Shown: piece after piece, positions 15,589 to 23,566 of the stretch
How the letters are laid out: the number at the start of each line of letters is the position of its first letter
Position numbering within the stretch: the first letter of the stretch is position 1
NCBI RefSeq assembly: GCF_000421545.1
Contig: NZ_ATXF01000005.1
Span: forward strand, 682,001 to 746,000
Length of the DNA stretch: 64,000 nucleotides
Reading direction: 5' to 3'
Origin: Agromyces italicus DSM 16388
GTDB taxonomy: Bacteria > Actinomycetota > Actinomycetes > Actinomycetales > Microbacteriaceae
Notes under the pieces: model-generated
Database searches by the model: none
What the model was told of the DNA's origin: nothing
The model's input: the letters and a program-made list of their open reading frames with translations, nothing else
Made by a program: the position numbers and the translations under genes

Positions 15589-16611
15589 CTACGCGCCGGG
15601 CGGGCGACCGAGCAGCGCGGCGGCGGCCCGCGTGAACTCGTCGAGCACCTCGGCGACCGGGCGCGACTCGCGCAGGAGGCCCACACCCTGGCCGGCATCG
15701 ACCGGCACGAGCGCGTGGTCGCCGTCGCGGTTCGCCGCAAAGATCGCGGCGCGCAGGGCGACGAGATCGGTGCCGTCGCTCGCGGCCGTCGCCGTGCGCA
15801 GCTCCTCGACGCGGCCCTGCCACGTGTCGACGAGGTCGTTGCGGATCACGCGTTCGGGGAACCGCTCGGGCCAGGGGAGCCCGAGCGCGGCGTCGAGTGC
15901 GCACGTGGTCACGGTGTCGTCGCCCGTCGCGGCGAGCAGCACCTCGATGGCGGCGGGCGGGGTGAGCGTCTCGGTCGAGGCGGAGAGAGCGGTCCCGATC
16001 CACGCGCCGGCGGCGCCCGCCGCGAGTACGGCGGCGAGGCTGCGTCCCGAGCCGATGCCGCCGGCCGCGAGCACCGGGGCGCGGGCGTCGATCACGTCGA
16101 GCACCGCATCGAGGAGGGCGAGCGTGCCGATGCGCGGGTCGCCGTGGCCGCCGCCGTCGGATCCGCGGGCGACGATGACGTCGACCCCGGCGTCAGCCGC
16201 GGTGAGAGCTTCGGCAGCCGTTGCGACCTGGGTCGCCGCGAGCGAACCTGCCGCGTGCACGCGGTCGACCCATTCGAAGCGTTCGGCGAAGCTCACCGAG
16301 ATGAGGGAGGGACCAGCCCCGATCGCGACGTCGAGCAGCGCGGGATCGCGTTCGATGCCCCAGTGCACGAGTCCGACGCCGCACGGCTCGCCGACGCGAC
16401 CGTGCCTCGCGCGGTCGCGTTCGAACTCGGCGAGCTGCGCCGCGAGCTTCGCCGCCGAGCCGGCGCTGCCCATGCCGATCATGCCGAGCGCCCCGGCCCG
16501 CGACACCGCGCTCGCGAAACGACCGCCCGCGACCCCGCCCATCGGCGCGCTGACGATGGGGGTGGCGAGTCCGAGTGAGGCCGACCACGGCGTCGAGAGC
16601 ACGGCGCTCAC
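15589..16611 (-). CDS. Nitronate monooxygenase / 2-nitropropane dioxygenase-like FMN enzyme
   Basis: FMN-dependent TIM-barrel enzyme oxidising nitronates or a related substrate. 340 aa. Visible: PIVSAPMGGVAGG at the N-terminus, the phosphate-binding GSDGGGHGD loop, LAAGGIGSG and AAGAAGAWIGTAL. GTG start at 16611 overlaps the stop of the flavin-reductase gene as GTGA, so the two are coupled; a second GTG at 16602 is also possible. The pairing suggests a two-component oxidation in which the partner supplies flavin or detoxifies a product, which is inference. Confidence 0.85.
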   Translation of the reverse strand: MSAVLSTPWSASLGLATPIVSAPMGGVAGGRFASAVSRAGALGMIGMGSAGSAAKLAAQLAEFERDRARHGRVGEPCGVGLVHWGIERDPALLDVAIGAGPSLISVSFAERFEWVDRVHAAGSLAATQVATAAEALTAADAGVDVIVARGSDGGGHGDPRIGTLALLDAVLDVIDARAPVLAAGGIGSGRSLAAVLAAGAAGAWIGTALSASTETLTPPAAIEVLLAATGDDTVTTCALDAALGLPWPERFPERVIRNDLVDTWQGRVEELRTATAASDGTDLVALRAAIFAANRDGDHALVPVDAGQGVGLLRESRPVAEVLDEFTRAAAALLGRPPGA

Positions 16612-17486
16612 GGCTGAAGCTCCTGCCGGGCCGCCCACTCGAGAAAGGCGGGCTCGGTCGACACGATGCGCGAGACCTCTTCGCCGCCGTCGCAGCGGCA
16701 GAGGCTCACGATCACCCCGTCGGCGTCGAGCTGACGCACGGCCCAGGTGCCGCCGAAGCCCTCCCACCGGTCGAGCTCGTCGAGCGGGGACGGGGACGGG
16801 GACGGGGACGGGGACGGGGACGGGGACGGGGACGCGGCATCCTGCACCGGCTCGTTCGTGTCGGGCGGGCCGGGCGCGATGGGCGACTTGCGGGTCCAGC
16901 CGACGTGCTCGCCGCGGTCGTAGAAATGGCGGAAGCTGTAGATGAGCGGGTGCCAGGCGTGCGGGTCGATGTGGTTCGTGCCGGGCACGACGAGTTCGGG
17001 CAGGGCGTGCACTCGCACCACCTCGACCTCGACCATGAAGTAGCCGGGGTCGACGCCCGGGGTCATGCGCAGCACCTCGCCCTCGAACTGCAGCGGTGCC
17101 TCCCGCACGCGCGGCGGCGACACCAACTGCGAGGGGACCGTCGTGAACCCGGCGAGCTCGAATTTGCGCGGCTCGAAGCGGTACTGCCCGGCTTTCGTCT
17201 CGGGCACGGGGTCGCGTCCGGTCACCGCCGAGAGCCGCTCGACGCGTCGCCAATGCGTCGCCGCCGGGAAGTTCACGGTCAGCTGGGGCCGTTCGGCGAT
17301 GTTGGCCGCCGTCTGCCCGTCGGCCTCGAGCCCGAGCACGAGCATTCGCCCGAGCGCCCAGTGCGAGGAGGCGGGCGCGAGGTTCGCCGTGCCGTCGGTG
17401 TTCTCGGTGACGACGAGGTAGACCGGCGTGCCGACGTACAGGACGCTCGGCTCGATCACCAGGTGGTCGGAGGTCTCGGCATCCAT
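16608..17486 (-). CDS. Flavin-reductase-like split-barrel protein with Ser-Pro linker and extra C-terminal domain
   Basis: 292 aa. Residues 1 to about 215 form a flavin reductase/FMN-binding split barrel (N-terminal PSVLYVGTPVYLV, then NLAPASSHWALG, and NFPAATHWRR). A run of eight Ser-Pro dipeptides encoded by a hexamer repeat follows, then a roughly 50-residue C-terminal segment with WEGFGGTWAVR and SLCRCDGGEEV that I do not recognise as part of the barrel. ATG at 17486. It overlaps the nitronate monooxygenase gene. A role as flavin-handling partner is likely; the C-terminal segment looks like a separately evolving module. Confidence 0.75.
   Translation of the reverse strand: MDAETSDHLVIEPSVLYVGTPVYLVVTENTDGTANLAPASSHWALGRMLVLGLEADGQTAANIAERPQLTVNFPAATHWRRVERLSAVTGRDPVPETKAGQYRFEPRKFELAGFTTVPSQLVSPPRVREAPLQFEGEVLRMTPGVDPGYFMVEVEVVRVHALPELVVPGTNHIDPHAWHPLIYSFRHFYDRGEHVGWTRKSPIAPGPPDTNEPVQDAASPSPSPSPSPSPSPSPLDELDRWEGFGGTWAVRQLDADGVIVSLCRCDGGEEVSRIVSTEPAFLEWAARQELQP
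16786..16833 (-). repeat. Hexamer array (GGGGAC on plus strand) x 8 inside a coding sequence
   Basis: Eight perfect 6-nt units that encode (Ser-Pro)8 in the flavin-reductase-like gene on the minus strand. The unit keeps the reading frame when copies are gained or lost. Similar G-rich period-6 sequence occurs at 10869-10941. Confidence 0.95.
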
Positions 17487-17646
17487 CGCGCACCCTTCTC
17501 TACGGATGTCTCTCACGCTACGCCCACCCGCGGAGGGCCGAGGCACTATGACGCCGTTCACGGGAGAGGCATAGCGAACGCATACCTTTCTCGCCTACGG
17601 TCGTCAGGGCGGCGAGCCGCGCCGCAACCACGACCGAAGGACCATT

Positions 17647-18099
17647 GTGACCTCGAACACCCCGACCCGCGCCCTGCCCAACCTGCCGCTCATCGGCACC
17701 TGGGTCGCCGCCCTCGCCCTGCTCGGCGTCGGCCTCTGGCTGCTCAACTCGTCGAACGCGTCGCAGGTCGAGCTCTACACGGCCCAGTCGCAGGACTACG
17801 CGGCCTACCTCGGCGCGCAGACCGGCACGACCGTCGGCGGCCTGCTGATCGCGGTCGGCGCGCTCGCGATCGTCATCGCCGCCGCGACGCAGGCGGTCGC
17901 CTGGTCGATCGCGCGTCGCGCATCGCAGGCGGATGCCGCGGCGCCGGCCGAGTTCGACGAGGACGACTCGTTCGACGACGAGCTCGTCGAGTCGGAGGCC
18001 GCCCCGGTCGATGAGGCGCCCGCCGAGCAGCCCGCCGCCGAGCAGCCCGCCGCCGAGCAGGCCGAGCAGGTCGAGCCCGAGGCCACCAGCACCAAGTAA
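17647..18099 (+). CDS. Small membrane protein with acidic C-terminal tail
   Basis: Not a recognised family. 150 aa: two predicted transmembrane helices (about 12-34 and 60-88) and a cytoplasmic tail from about 95 that is very acidic and then Ala/Glu/Gln/Pro-rich with AEQPAAEQPAAEQ repeats. GTG start at 17647 with a GAAGGA 6 nt upstream. Divergent from the flavin-reductase gene and convergent with the HxlR gene. The compositional bias of the tail means database matches there would be weak evidence. Confidence 0.8.
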   Translation: MTSNTPTRALPNLPLIGTWVAALALLGVGLWLLNSSNASQVELYTAQSQDYAAYLGAQTGTTVGGLLIAVGALAIVIAAATQAVAWSIARRASQADAAAPAEFDEDDSFDDELVESEAAPVDEAPAEQPAAEQPAAEQAEQVEPEATSTK

Positions 18100-18116
18100 C
18101 CCCGTCGTACGGTTTC

Positions 18117-18563
18117 TCAGCCGGCCGGGCGCTCGATCGAGTGCCCGGCCGCTGCGTTCCCGGCCTCGTCGCTCTCGAGGCCCCACTCGACGAGCGGCTG
18201 CAGCAGCTCGATGAGCCGGAGCCCGGCCGCGCTCGGCGTGTAGGCGATCGTCACCGGTGTCGTCGCCTTCACGTGCCGCTCGATCATGCCCTCGGCCTCG
18301 AGCTCGCGCAACCTGGCCGCGAGCAGGCGGTCGGAGATGCCCGTCACGGTGGCCCGGTACTCGGAGAACCGCCGGGCGCCGCGGACGCCCGCGAGCAGGA
18401 TCGCCCCGTTCCACTTGCGGCCAGCGAACTCGATCGTCGTCTGGAATCGGCGGCACGCCTCGTCGTCGATGTGCCCGAGCCCCTCGAGCCGCGCGCGATG
18501 CGCGGCGAGGTCGTCACCCGGCGCAGGCGAGGGAATGTTCGACCGTTCGGATTTGCTTACCAC
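18117..18563 (-). CDS. HxlR-family winged-helix transcriptional regulator
   Basis: 148 aa. The HxlR (DUF24) core runs from CRRFQTTIEFAGRKWN through RRFSEYRATVTGISDRLLAARLRELEAEGMI to the GLRLIELLQPLVEW helix. The N-terminal Cys in ACRRF sits where redox-sensing HxlR proteins carry their reactive Cys; whether it senses anything is unknown. GTG start at 18563 inside an inverted repeat that is likely its own operator. It is divergent from the LLM-FAD fusion gene, which it probably controls. Confidence 0.88.
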   Translation of the reverse strand: MVSKSERSNIPSPAPGDDLAAHRARLEGLGHIDDEACRRFQTTIEFAGRKWNGAILLAGVRGARRFSEYRATVTGISDRLLAARLRELEAEGMIERHVKATTPVTIAYTPSAAGLRLIELLQPLVEWGLESDEAGNAAAGHSIERPAG

Positions 18564-18578
18564 AAGTAAGTAGCTTAC
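18556..18578. promoter_or_regulatory. Putative HxlR operator with three GTAAG/CTTAC half-sites
   Basis: CTTAC (18556-18560), GTAAG (18566-18570) and CTTAC (18574-18578) give two overlapping dyads with 5-nt and 3-nt spacers. It overlaps the hxlR start and lies 65-88 nt before the divergent gene, the place expected for autoregulation and repression of the neighbour. TTAC/GTAA half-sites are usual for this family. It is AT-rich relative to its surroundings. Confidence 0.6.
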
Positions 18579-18642
18579 CTGAAAGGCGCGCTCGTGGCAT
18601 CCATGCAGCATGCTGGGGGAGACGTGGAAAGGGACCCGCACG

Positions 18643-20952
18643 ATGCACTACGGCCATGATCTCGAGTTCGGCACCTTCATCACCCCGACGAACGACCCGC
18701 CGCACGCGCCGGTGCGCCTCGCCGAACTCAGCGAGGCCGCCGGCTACGACCTCGTGACCTTCCAGGACCACCCGTACCAGCCGCGCTTCCACGACACCCA
18801 GACGCTCCTGACCTGGGTCGCGGCCCGCACCGAACGCATCCGACTTGCGGCGAACGTCGCGAACGTGCCGCTGCGCCCGCCCGCAGTGCTCGCCCGCTCA
18901 GCCGCGAGCCTCGACCTCCTCTCGAACGGGCGCTTCGAACTCGCGCTCGGCGCCGGTGGCTTCTGGGACGCGATCGAGGCGATGGGCGGCCGGCGCCTCA
19001 CGCCCGGGCAGGCGGTCGACGCCCTCTCCGAGGCGATCGACGTCATCCGCGGCGTGTGGGACCAGGGCGAGCGCGCCCGGTTCGAACTCGACGGCGACTA
19101 CTACCGCATCGACGGAGCCAAGCGGGGACCGGCCCCCGCGCACAACATCCCGATCTGGATCGGCGCGCTGAAGCCGCGCATGCTCCGGCTCATCGGGCGC
19201 AAGGGCGACGGCTGGCTGCCCTCGCTCGCCTACCTCCAGCCCGGCGACCTCGCCCGAGCCAACACGACGATCGACGACGCGGCGACCGCCGCCGGGCGCG
19301 ACCCGCGCGAGATCCGCAGGATGCTGAACATCGGCGGGCGCCTCTCCGCGGGCGGACGGGGCGGCATGCTCGACGGGCCGGCCGAGCAGTGGGTCGAGCA
19401 ACTGCTCCCGTACGTCGTCGACGACGGCGTCGGCACCTTCATCCTCGCGAGCGACGACCCCGGCACCATCCGGCACTTCGCCGACGAGGTCGTGCCCGGG
19501 CTCCGCGAGGCGGTCGCCCGCGAACTGGGCACGCGTGATCGAAGCACGTCATCGGATGCCTCGGCGACGACGCCGCTCGTCGGAGACGCGCCGAGTCGCA
19601 GCAGCGCGGTGCGGGCCAAGCGGCGCGACGGCATCGACTACGACGCGCTGCCCGCCTCGCTCGCGGCCCGGGCGATCGAGCCGGGCGACGCCGGCTACGC
19701 CCGGGTGAAGTCGACCTACCTCCGCGGCGGCGCGCCCGGACTCGTGCTGCAGCCGACCACCGCGGCCGAGGTCGCCGACGCCGTGCGCTTCGCGGGGCGG
19801 CATCGCGAGGTGCCGTTCGGCGTGCGCAGCGGCGGACACGGCATCAGCGGCCGCTCGACGAACGACGGCGGCATCGTCGTCGACCTCTCGAGGATGCGCG
19901 CCATGACCGTGCTCGACGAGGCGAGCCGGCTCGTGCGCATCGAGGCCGGCGCGCGCTGGAAGGACGTCGCGGCGTTCCTCGCCCCGCACGGCTGGGCGCT
20001 CAGCTCGGGCGACTCCGGCGGCGTCGGGGTCGGCGGCCTCGCGACGGCGGGCGGCATCGGCTACCTCGCCCGCGAGCACGGACTCACCATCGACCACCTG
20101 CGCGCCGCCGAACTCGTGCTCGCCGACGGTCGGGTCGTGCGGGCCGACGCCGCGGAGCATCCCGAACTCTTCTGGGCCGTGCGCGGCGCAGGTGCGAACG
20201 TCGGTATCGTCACCGCCTTCGAGTTCGAGGTCGACGAGGTCGGCGTCGTCGGCTTCGCACAGCTCGCCTTCGATGCGAGCGACCGTGCCGGGTTCCTCGA
20301 GGCGTGGGGCCGTTGGGTCGTCGAGTCGCCGCGCGACGTGACGAGCTTCCTCACGATGGGCGGGTCGCGGCCCGGACAGCCGCCCGTCGCGACCGTCATG
20401 ACGATGATCGACTCCGACGACCCCGACACCGTGCTCGAACGTCTGCAACCGCTCGCCGACGCCGCGCCGCTCATCGGGCAGGACGTGCGCCTCTCCACCT
20501 ACGACGCCGTCCTGGCGAACGCGGGCGACGAGAGTCACGGCGCCGAAGGCGAGCCGACCTCGCGTTCGGGGCTCATCGGCCCGGTCACGCCCGAGTTCGC
20601 GCGCGATGCGGCCCGGTTCCTCGACGATGGGGCGAGCTACTTCTTCCAGCTCCGCGCGGTCGGCGGGGCGGTGCACGACGTGCCGGCCGAGGGGACCGCG
20701 TTCGCGCACCGCTCCTCGGAGTTCTCGGTCGTCGCCTTCGGCACCGCGAACATGCGCACGAGCGAGCGGTGGGACGAGCTCATCGCCCCGCACACCGACG
20801 GTGCGTACGTCAGCTTCGAGACGATGCAGGGCGAGCACGCCGTCGCGGCGGCGTACCCGCCGGCGACGCTCGCGCGGCTGCGGGCGCTCAAGGCCGAGGT
20901 CGACCCCGGCAACCTGTTCCGCGACAACGCGAACATCGCGCCGGTCGGGTAG
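18643..20952 (+). CDS. Fused LLM flavin monooxygenase - FAD-linked (BBE-type) oxidase
   Basis: 769 aa with two oxidoreductase modules. Residues 1 to about 300 are a luciferase-like (LLM, F420/FMN) TIM barrel (EFGTFITPTNDPPHAPVRLAEL, LSNGRFELALGAGGFWDA, IPIWIGALKPRMLRLIGR). After a roughly 40-residue Ser/Thr-rich linker, residues 340-769 are a PCMH FAD-binding domain (FGVRSGGHGISG, His for covalent FAD; SSGDSGGVGVGGLATAGGIGYL; PELFWAVRGAGANVGIV) with a BBE C-terminus (VDPGNLFRDNANI). ATG at 18643 chosen for its GGAAAGGG site. Probably regulated by the divergent HxlR. Substrate unknown. The same BBE-type oxidase exists as a single-domain gene at 39276-40592. Confidence 0.88.
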   Translation: MHYGHDLEFGTFITPTNDPPHAPVRLAELSEAAGYDLVTFQDHPYQPRFHDTQTLLTWVAARTERIRLAANVANVPLRPPAVLARSAASLDLLSNGRFELALGAGGFWDAIEAMGGRRLTPGQAVDALSEAIDVIRGVWDQGERARFELDGDYYRIDGAKRGPAPAHNIPIWIGALKPRMLRLIGRKGDGWLPSLAYLQPGDLARANTTIDDAATAAGRDPREIRRMLNIGGRLSAGGRGGMLDGPAEQWVEQLLPYVVDDGVGTFILASDDPGTIRHFADEVVPGLREAVARELGTRDRSTSSDASATTPLVGDAPSRSSAVRAKRRDGIDYDALPASLAARAIEPGDAGYARVKSTYLRGGAPGLVLQPTTAAEVADAVRFAGRHREVPFGVRSGGHGISGRSTNDGGIVVDLSRMRAMTVLDEASRLVRIEAGARWKDVAAFLAPHGWALSSGDSGGVGVGGLATAGGIGYLAREHGLTIDHLRAAELVLADGRVVRADAAEHPELFWAVRGAGANVGIVTAFEFEVDEVGVVGFAQLAFDASDRAGFLEAWGRWVVESPRDVTSFLTMGGSRPGQPPVATVMTMIDSDDPDTVLERLQPLADAAPLIGQDVRLSTYDAVLANAGDESHGAEGEPTSRSGLIGPVTPEFARDAARFLDDGASYFFQLRAVGGAVHDVPAEGTAFAHRSSEFSVVAFGTANMRTSERWDELIAPHTDGAYVSFETMQGEHAVAAAYPPATLARLRALKAEVDPGNLFRDNANIAPVG

Positions 20953-21023
20953 GTTTCGAGACGTCGCTTCGCTCCTCCTCGACCCGCGGTGAGCGACGTC
21001 GCTTCGCTCCTCCTCGACCCGCG
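20953..21023. repeat. Dispersed TTTCGAGACG...CTCCTC repeat, two copies
   Basis: GACGTCGCTTCGCTCCTCCTCGACCCGCG occurs twice 41 nt apart, the first preceded by GGTTTCGA. Related copies are at 31852-31889 (inverted), 41339-41383, 42428-42477 and 42488-42537. Confidence 0.85.
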
Positions 21024-21027
21024 CCGG

Positions 21028-21903
21028 TCACGCCCCCAGCAGGGCGTCGAGGCTCGGGTGCAGGTGGCGGGTGACCAGCACGGATGCCGCGTGGTTGGCG
21101 CCCGCTTCGAGCGCCTCGTCGAGCTCGGCGCCGGCGAGGGTCGCGTCGAGCACGCCCGCCATGAACGCGTCGCCCGCGCCGTTCGTGTCGCGTACCGTGG
21201 TGGGCACGGCCGCGACGTCGTGGCGGATCATCCGCTCGTCGAGGGCGACGGCGCCCCGGGCGCCGAGCGTGCAGACCACGAGCGAGGCGCCGCCCTCGAT
21301 GCACGAGCGCATGAACGGCAGCGGGTCGTCGCCGATGCGGTCGGCGTTCATGAAGATCGCGTCGGCCGCCTCGATGAACGGACGGTGGAACTCGCTCTCG
21401 CCGTCGTAGTCGTGGATGTCGGTCCAGACGGGTCGCCCGCTCGCCTTCGCCGCGGGGATCAGCCGGCGCGAGAGCTCCGAGAGGTCGAGGACCAGCGCCG
21501 AGGCATCCGCCATCGCCTGCCGCAGCTCGCCGTCGAGCTCGGGGTCGCGGCCCTCGCCGGGGTCGACGGGCGTCGAGAGGAACAGCGAGACCCGCTCGCC
21601 TGCGCGCGTCATGAGGTTGACGTGGCGTTCGGTGACGCCGCCGTCGGCGGCGATGAGCGCGACGCCCGCCTGCATGAGGAGGCGCTGCACCCGCGCGCCG
21701 TCGGCGTCGGCGCCGAAGAGCGCGTGCAGGCGCACCTGCCGGCCGAGCCCGACGAGGCCGAGGGCCTTGCCCGCCGAGGTCGCGCCGACGGTCTCGTACT
21801 CTTCGAGGGCGAACTGCATGTGCGGCACCGGCTCGGGCAGATGGTCGAGCACGACGATGCGGTTCCACGATGCCGGCCCTGAGATGAAGACGTGTTCGCT
21901 CAC
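21028..21903 (-). CDS. PfkB-family carbohydrate kinase
   Basis: Ribokinase-fold sugar kinase, 291 aa. The catalytic signature is DTNGAGDAFMAGVL near residue 240, and the N-terminal GATSAGKALGLVGLG is the sugar-binding region. GTG start at 21903. The substrate is not evident; the WTDIHDYDGESEFHRPF loop is like that of ribokinase-type enzymes of unknown specificity. It ends 20 nt from the repeat pair described above and its upstream neighbour on the same strand is a PLP decarboxylase with 20 nt between, so they may be co-transcribed. Confidence 0.88.
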   Translation of the reverse strand: MSEHVFISGPASWNRIVVLDHLPEPVPHMQFALEEYETVGATSAGKALGLVGLGRQVRLHALFGADADGARVQRLLMQAGVALIAADGGVTERHVNLMTRAGERVSLFLSTPVDPGEGRDPELDGELRQAMADASALVLDLSELSRRLIPAAKASGRPVWTDIHDYDGESEFHRPFIEAADAIFMNADRIGDDPLPFMRSCIEGGASLVVCTLGARGAVALDERMIRHDVAAVPTTVRDTNGAGDAFMAGVLDATLAGAELDEALEAGANHAASVLVTRHLHPSLDALLGA

Positions 21904-21923
21904 CCGCCCATTCTGGCGGCTGC

Positions 21924-23330
21924 TCAGCGCATCGTGTCGAGGATGCCGACCAGCTGATCGAACGTCGTCATCGGGTTCACGATCGCGAACCGGGTGTTGG
22001 GCCGGCCCGCGTGGGAGCTCGGCGTCACGAACGCGCGCTGCTCGTCGAGCAGCTTCGACGACCAGCGCTCGTAGTCGTCCATCGACCAGCCCTCCCGTTC
22101 GAAGACGACGATCGAGAGCTGCGGGTCGCGCACGAGACGGAGCTCGGGGCGGGAGCGGATCTCGTCGGCGATGCGCTGGGCGAGCTCGAGCGAGTTCGTG
22201 ATGGCGGCGCGGTAGGCGGCGGCGCCGTAGCTCGCGAGGGAGAACCAGAACGGGAGACCGCGTGGGCGGCGGGTGAGCTGCACGGCGTAGTCCGACGGGC
22301 TCCACTCGGGCTTGCCGGTGAGGGTGTCGAGGTACTCGGCGTGCTGGGTGTGCGCGCGCCGCCCGATCTCGGGGTCGCGGTAGATGAGCGCGCACGCGTC
22401 GAAGGGGGCGAAGAGCCACTTGTGCGGGTCGACGATGACCGAGTCGGCGCGCTCGACGCCCGTGTAGCGTTCGCGGGCGAGGGGCGAGAGCATGCCGGTC
22501 AGGCCGTAGGCGCCGTCGATGTGCAGCCAGAAGTCGTACTCGTCCTTCAGCGCCGCGATGGAGGCGACGTCGTCGACGATGCCGAAGTTCGTCGAACCGG
22601 TGGTCGCGATCACGGCGAAGGCGTCGTCGCCGTGCTCCTCGAGCGCTGCGCGCACGGCCTCGCCCCGAAGCATCCCGTCGTCGTCTGCCGGAACGAGCAC
22701 GACGTCGACGTCCATCACCTTCGCGGCGGACGTGTTCGAGGAGTGCGCCTCGGTCGAGCAGACGAGCTTCCACCGGGCGGGCATGGGTGCTCCCGCGGCG
22801 GTGCGCCGCTCGCGCGCCGCTTCACGCGCGGCGACGAGCGCAGAGAGGTTGCCGATGGTGCCGCCCTGCACGAACACGCCGCCGGCGCCCGCGGGCAGGC
22901 CGAACTCGTTCGCGAGCCAGGTGAGCACCTCGTTCTCGGCGTGCACGGCGCCCGAGCCCTCCATCCAGCTGCCGCCGTAGAGGCTCGAGGCCGACACCAC
23001 GAGGTCGAACGCCATCGCCGCCTTCGTCGGTGCGGCCGGGATGAACGACAGGTACTGCGGGTGGTCGATCGTGATGCACGCCGGCGCGAGCACGTGCTCG
23101 AAGATCGAGAGCGCCCGCGTCGCACCGATGCCGCGCTCGTCGATGGTGCGGCCGGCGAGGCGGGTGAGCTCGGCCTCGGTCTCGGGCTTGTCGAGCGGGG
23201 TGTCGGTCGAGAGCAGGCGCCGCCGCGAGTAGTCGAGCACCAGGTCGACGATGGCCTCGGTCTCGCCGGTGACGGCGTGCATGCGGGTCGGGTCGGGGTT
23301 CTCGGGGCTGCGGTCGTGGTCGATGGTCAC
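21924..23330 (-). CDS. PLP-dependent group II amino-acid decarboxylase
   Basis: Fold type I PLP enzyme, 468 aa. The PLP lysine is in DPHKWLF, the aspartate that binds the pyridine is in LHIDGAYG, and HPQYLSFIP near the N-terminus is the substrate-side motif of glutamate/aromatic-amino-acid decarboxylases. VFVQGGTIGNLSALVAAR gives the phosphate-binding loop. GTG at 23330 (GGAG 7 nt upstream) was chosen over an ATG at 23465 that would add a His/Cys-rich leader without family support. The substrate (aromatic amino acid, Glu or DABA) cannot be told apart here. Confidence 0.9.
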   Translation of the reverse strand: MTIDHDRSPENPDPTRMHAVTGETEAIVDLVLDYSRRRLLSTDTPLDKPETEAELTRLAGRTIDERGIGATRALSIFEHVLAPACITIDHPQYLSFIPAAPTKAAMAFDLVVSASSLYGGSWMEGSGAVHAENEVLTWLANEFGLPAGAGGVFVQGGTIGNLSALVAAREAARERRTAAGAPMPARWKLVCSTEAHSSNTSAAKVMDVDVVLVPADDDGMLRGEAVRAALEEHGDDAFAVIATTGSTNFGIVDDVASIAALKDEYDFWLHIDGAYGLTGMLSPLARERYTGVERADSVIVDPHKWLFAPFDACALIYRDPEIGRRAHTQHAEYLDTLTGKPEWSPSDYAVQLTRRPRGLPFWFSLASYGAAAYRAAITNSLELAQRIADEIRSRPELRLVRDPQLSIVVFEREGWSMDDYERWSSKLLDEQRAFVTPSSHAGRPNTRFAIVNPMTTFDQLVGILDTMR

Positions 23331-23566
23331 TGGAGTCTCCGGCGGGTGGGTCAGGTGGTGGCGACACAAGTGTGAACACCGGCGCGCGAGAACGCAAATT
23401 TTCGGCAGAGAATCGGGTTCTTGTGCATGATACCAATGATCCGCTCGCCAGGTCGCAATAATCATGCGCGTCGTGGAGGATCGGCGCAGCTTTGGTCGGG
23501 TGAGCTGTTTGCACTGCGGGCCGCGTGCTTCTAGACTGACTAGTCAGTACAAACGAAGGATGCATC
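23331..23566. promoter_or_regulatory. Divergent promoter region with a palindromic operator
   Basis: 236 nt, markedly more AT-rich than its flanks (around 23390-23470). Separates the PLP decarboxylase from the ABC-YhgE-TetR unit. The 14-nt palindrome at 23535-23548 is listed separately; I did not find confident -35/-10 pairs. Confidence 0.5.
23535..23548. promoter_or_regulatory. Perfect palindrome ACTGACTAGTCAGT, probable TetR operator
   Basis: A perfect 14-nt dyad 18 nt before the GTG of the ABC ATPase gene. TGACTGACTAGTCAGT-type sequences are common operators for TetR regulators of drug/lipid exporters (family knowledge); the TetR gene is the last of the operon it precedes, which fits autoregulation. 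Confidence 0.75.

Noticed and set aside
21028..22773. 581-aa minus-strand frame across pfkB and the decarboxylase
   Set aside because: The upstream half is antisense-like Arg-rich sequence in the wrong frame of the decarboxylase; the kinase starts at 21903.
23390..23470. AT-rich stretch considered as a transposon end or phage attachment site
   Set aside because: No direct repeats, tRNA or integrase near; ordinary divergent promoter composition is enough to explain it.
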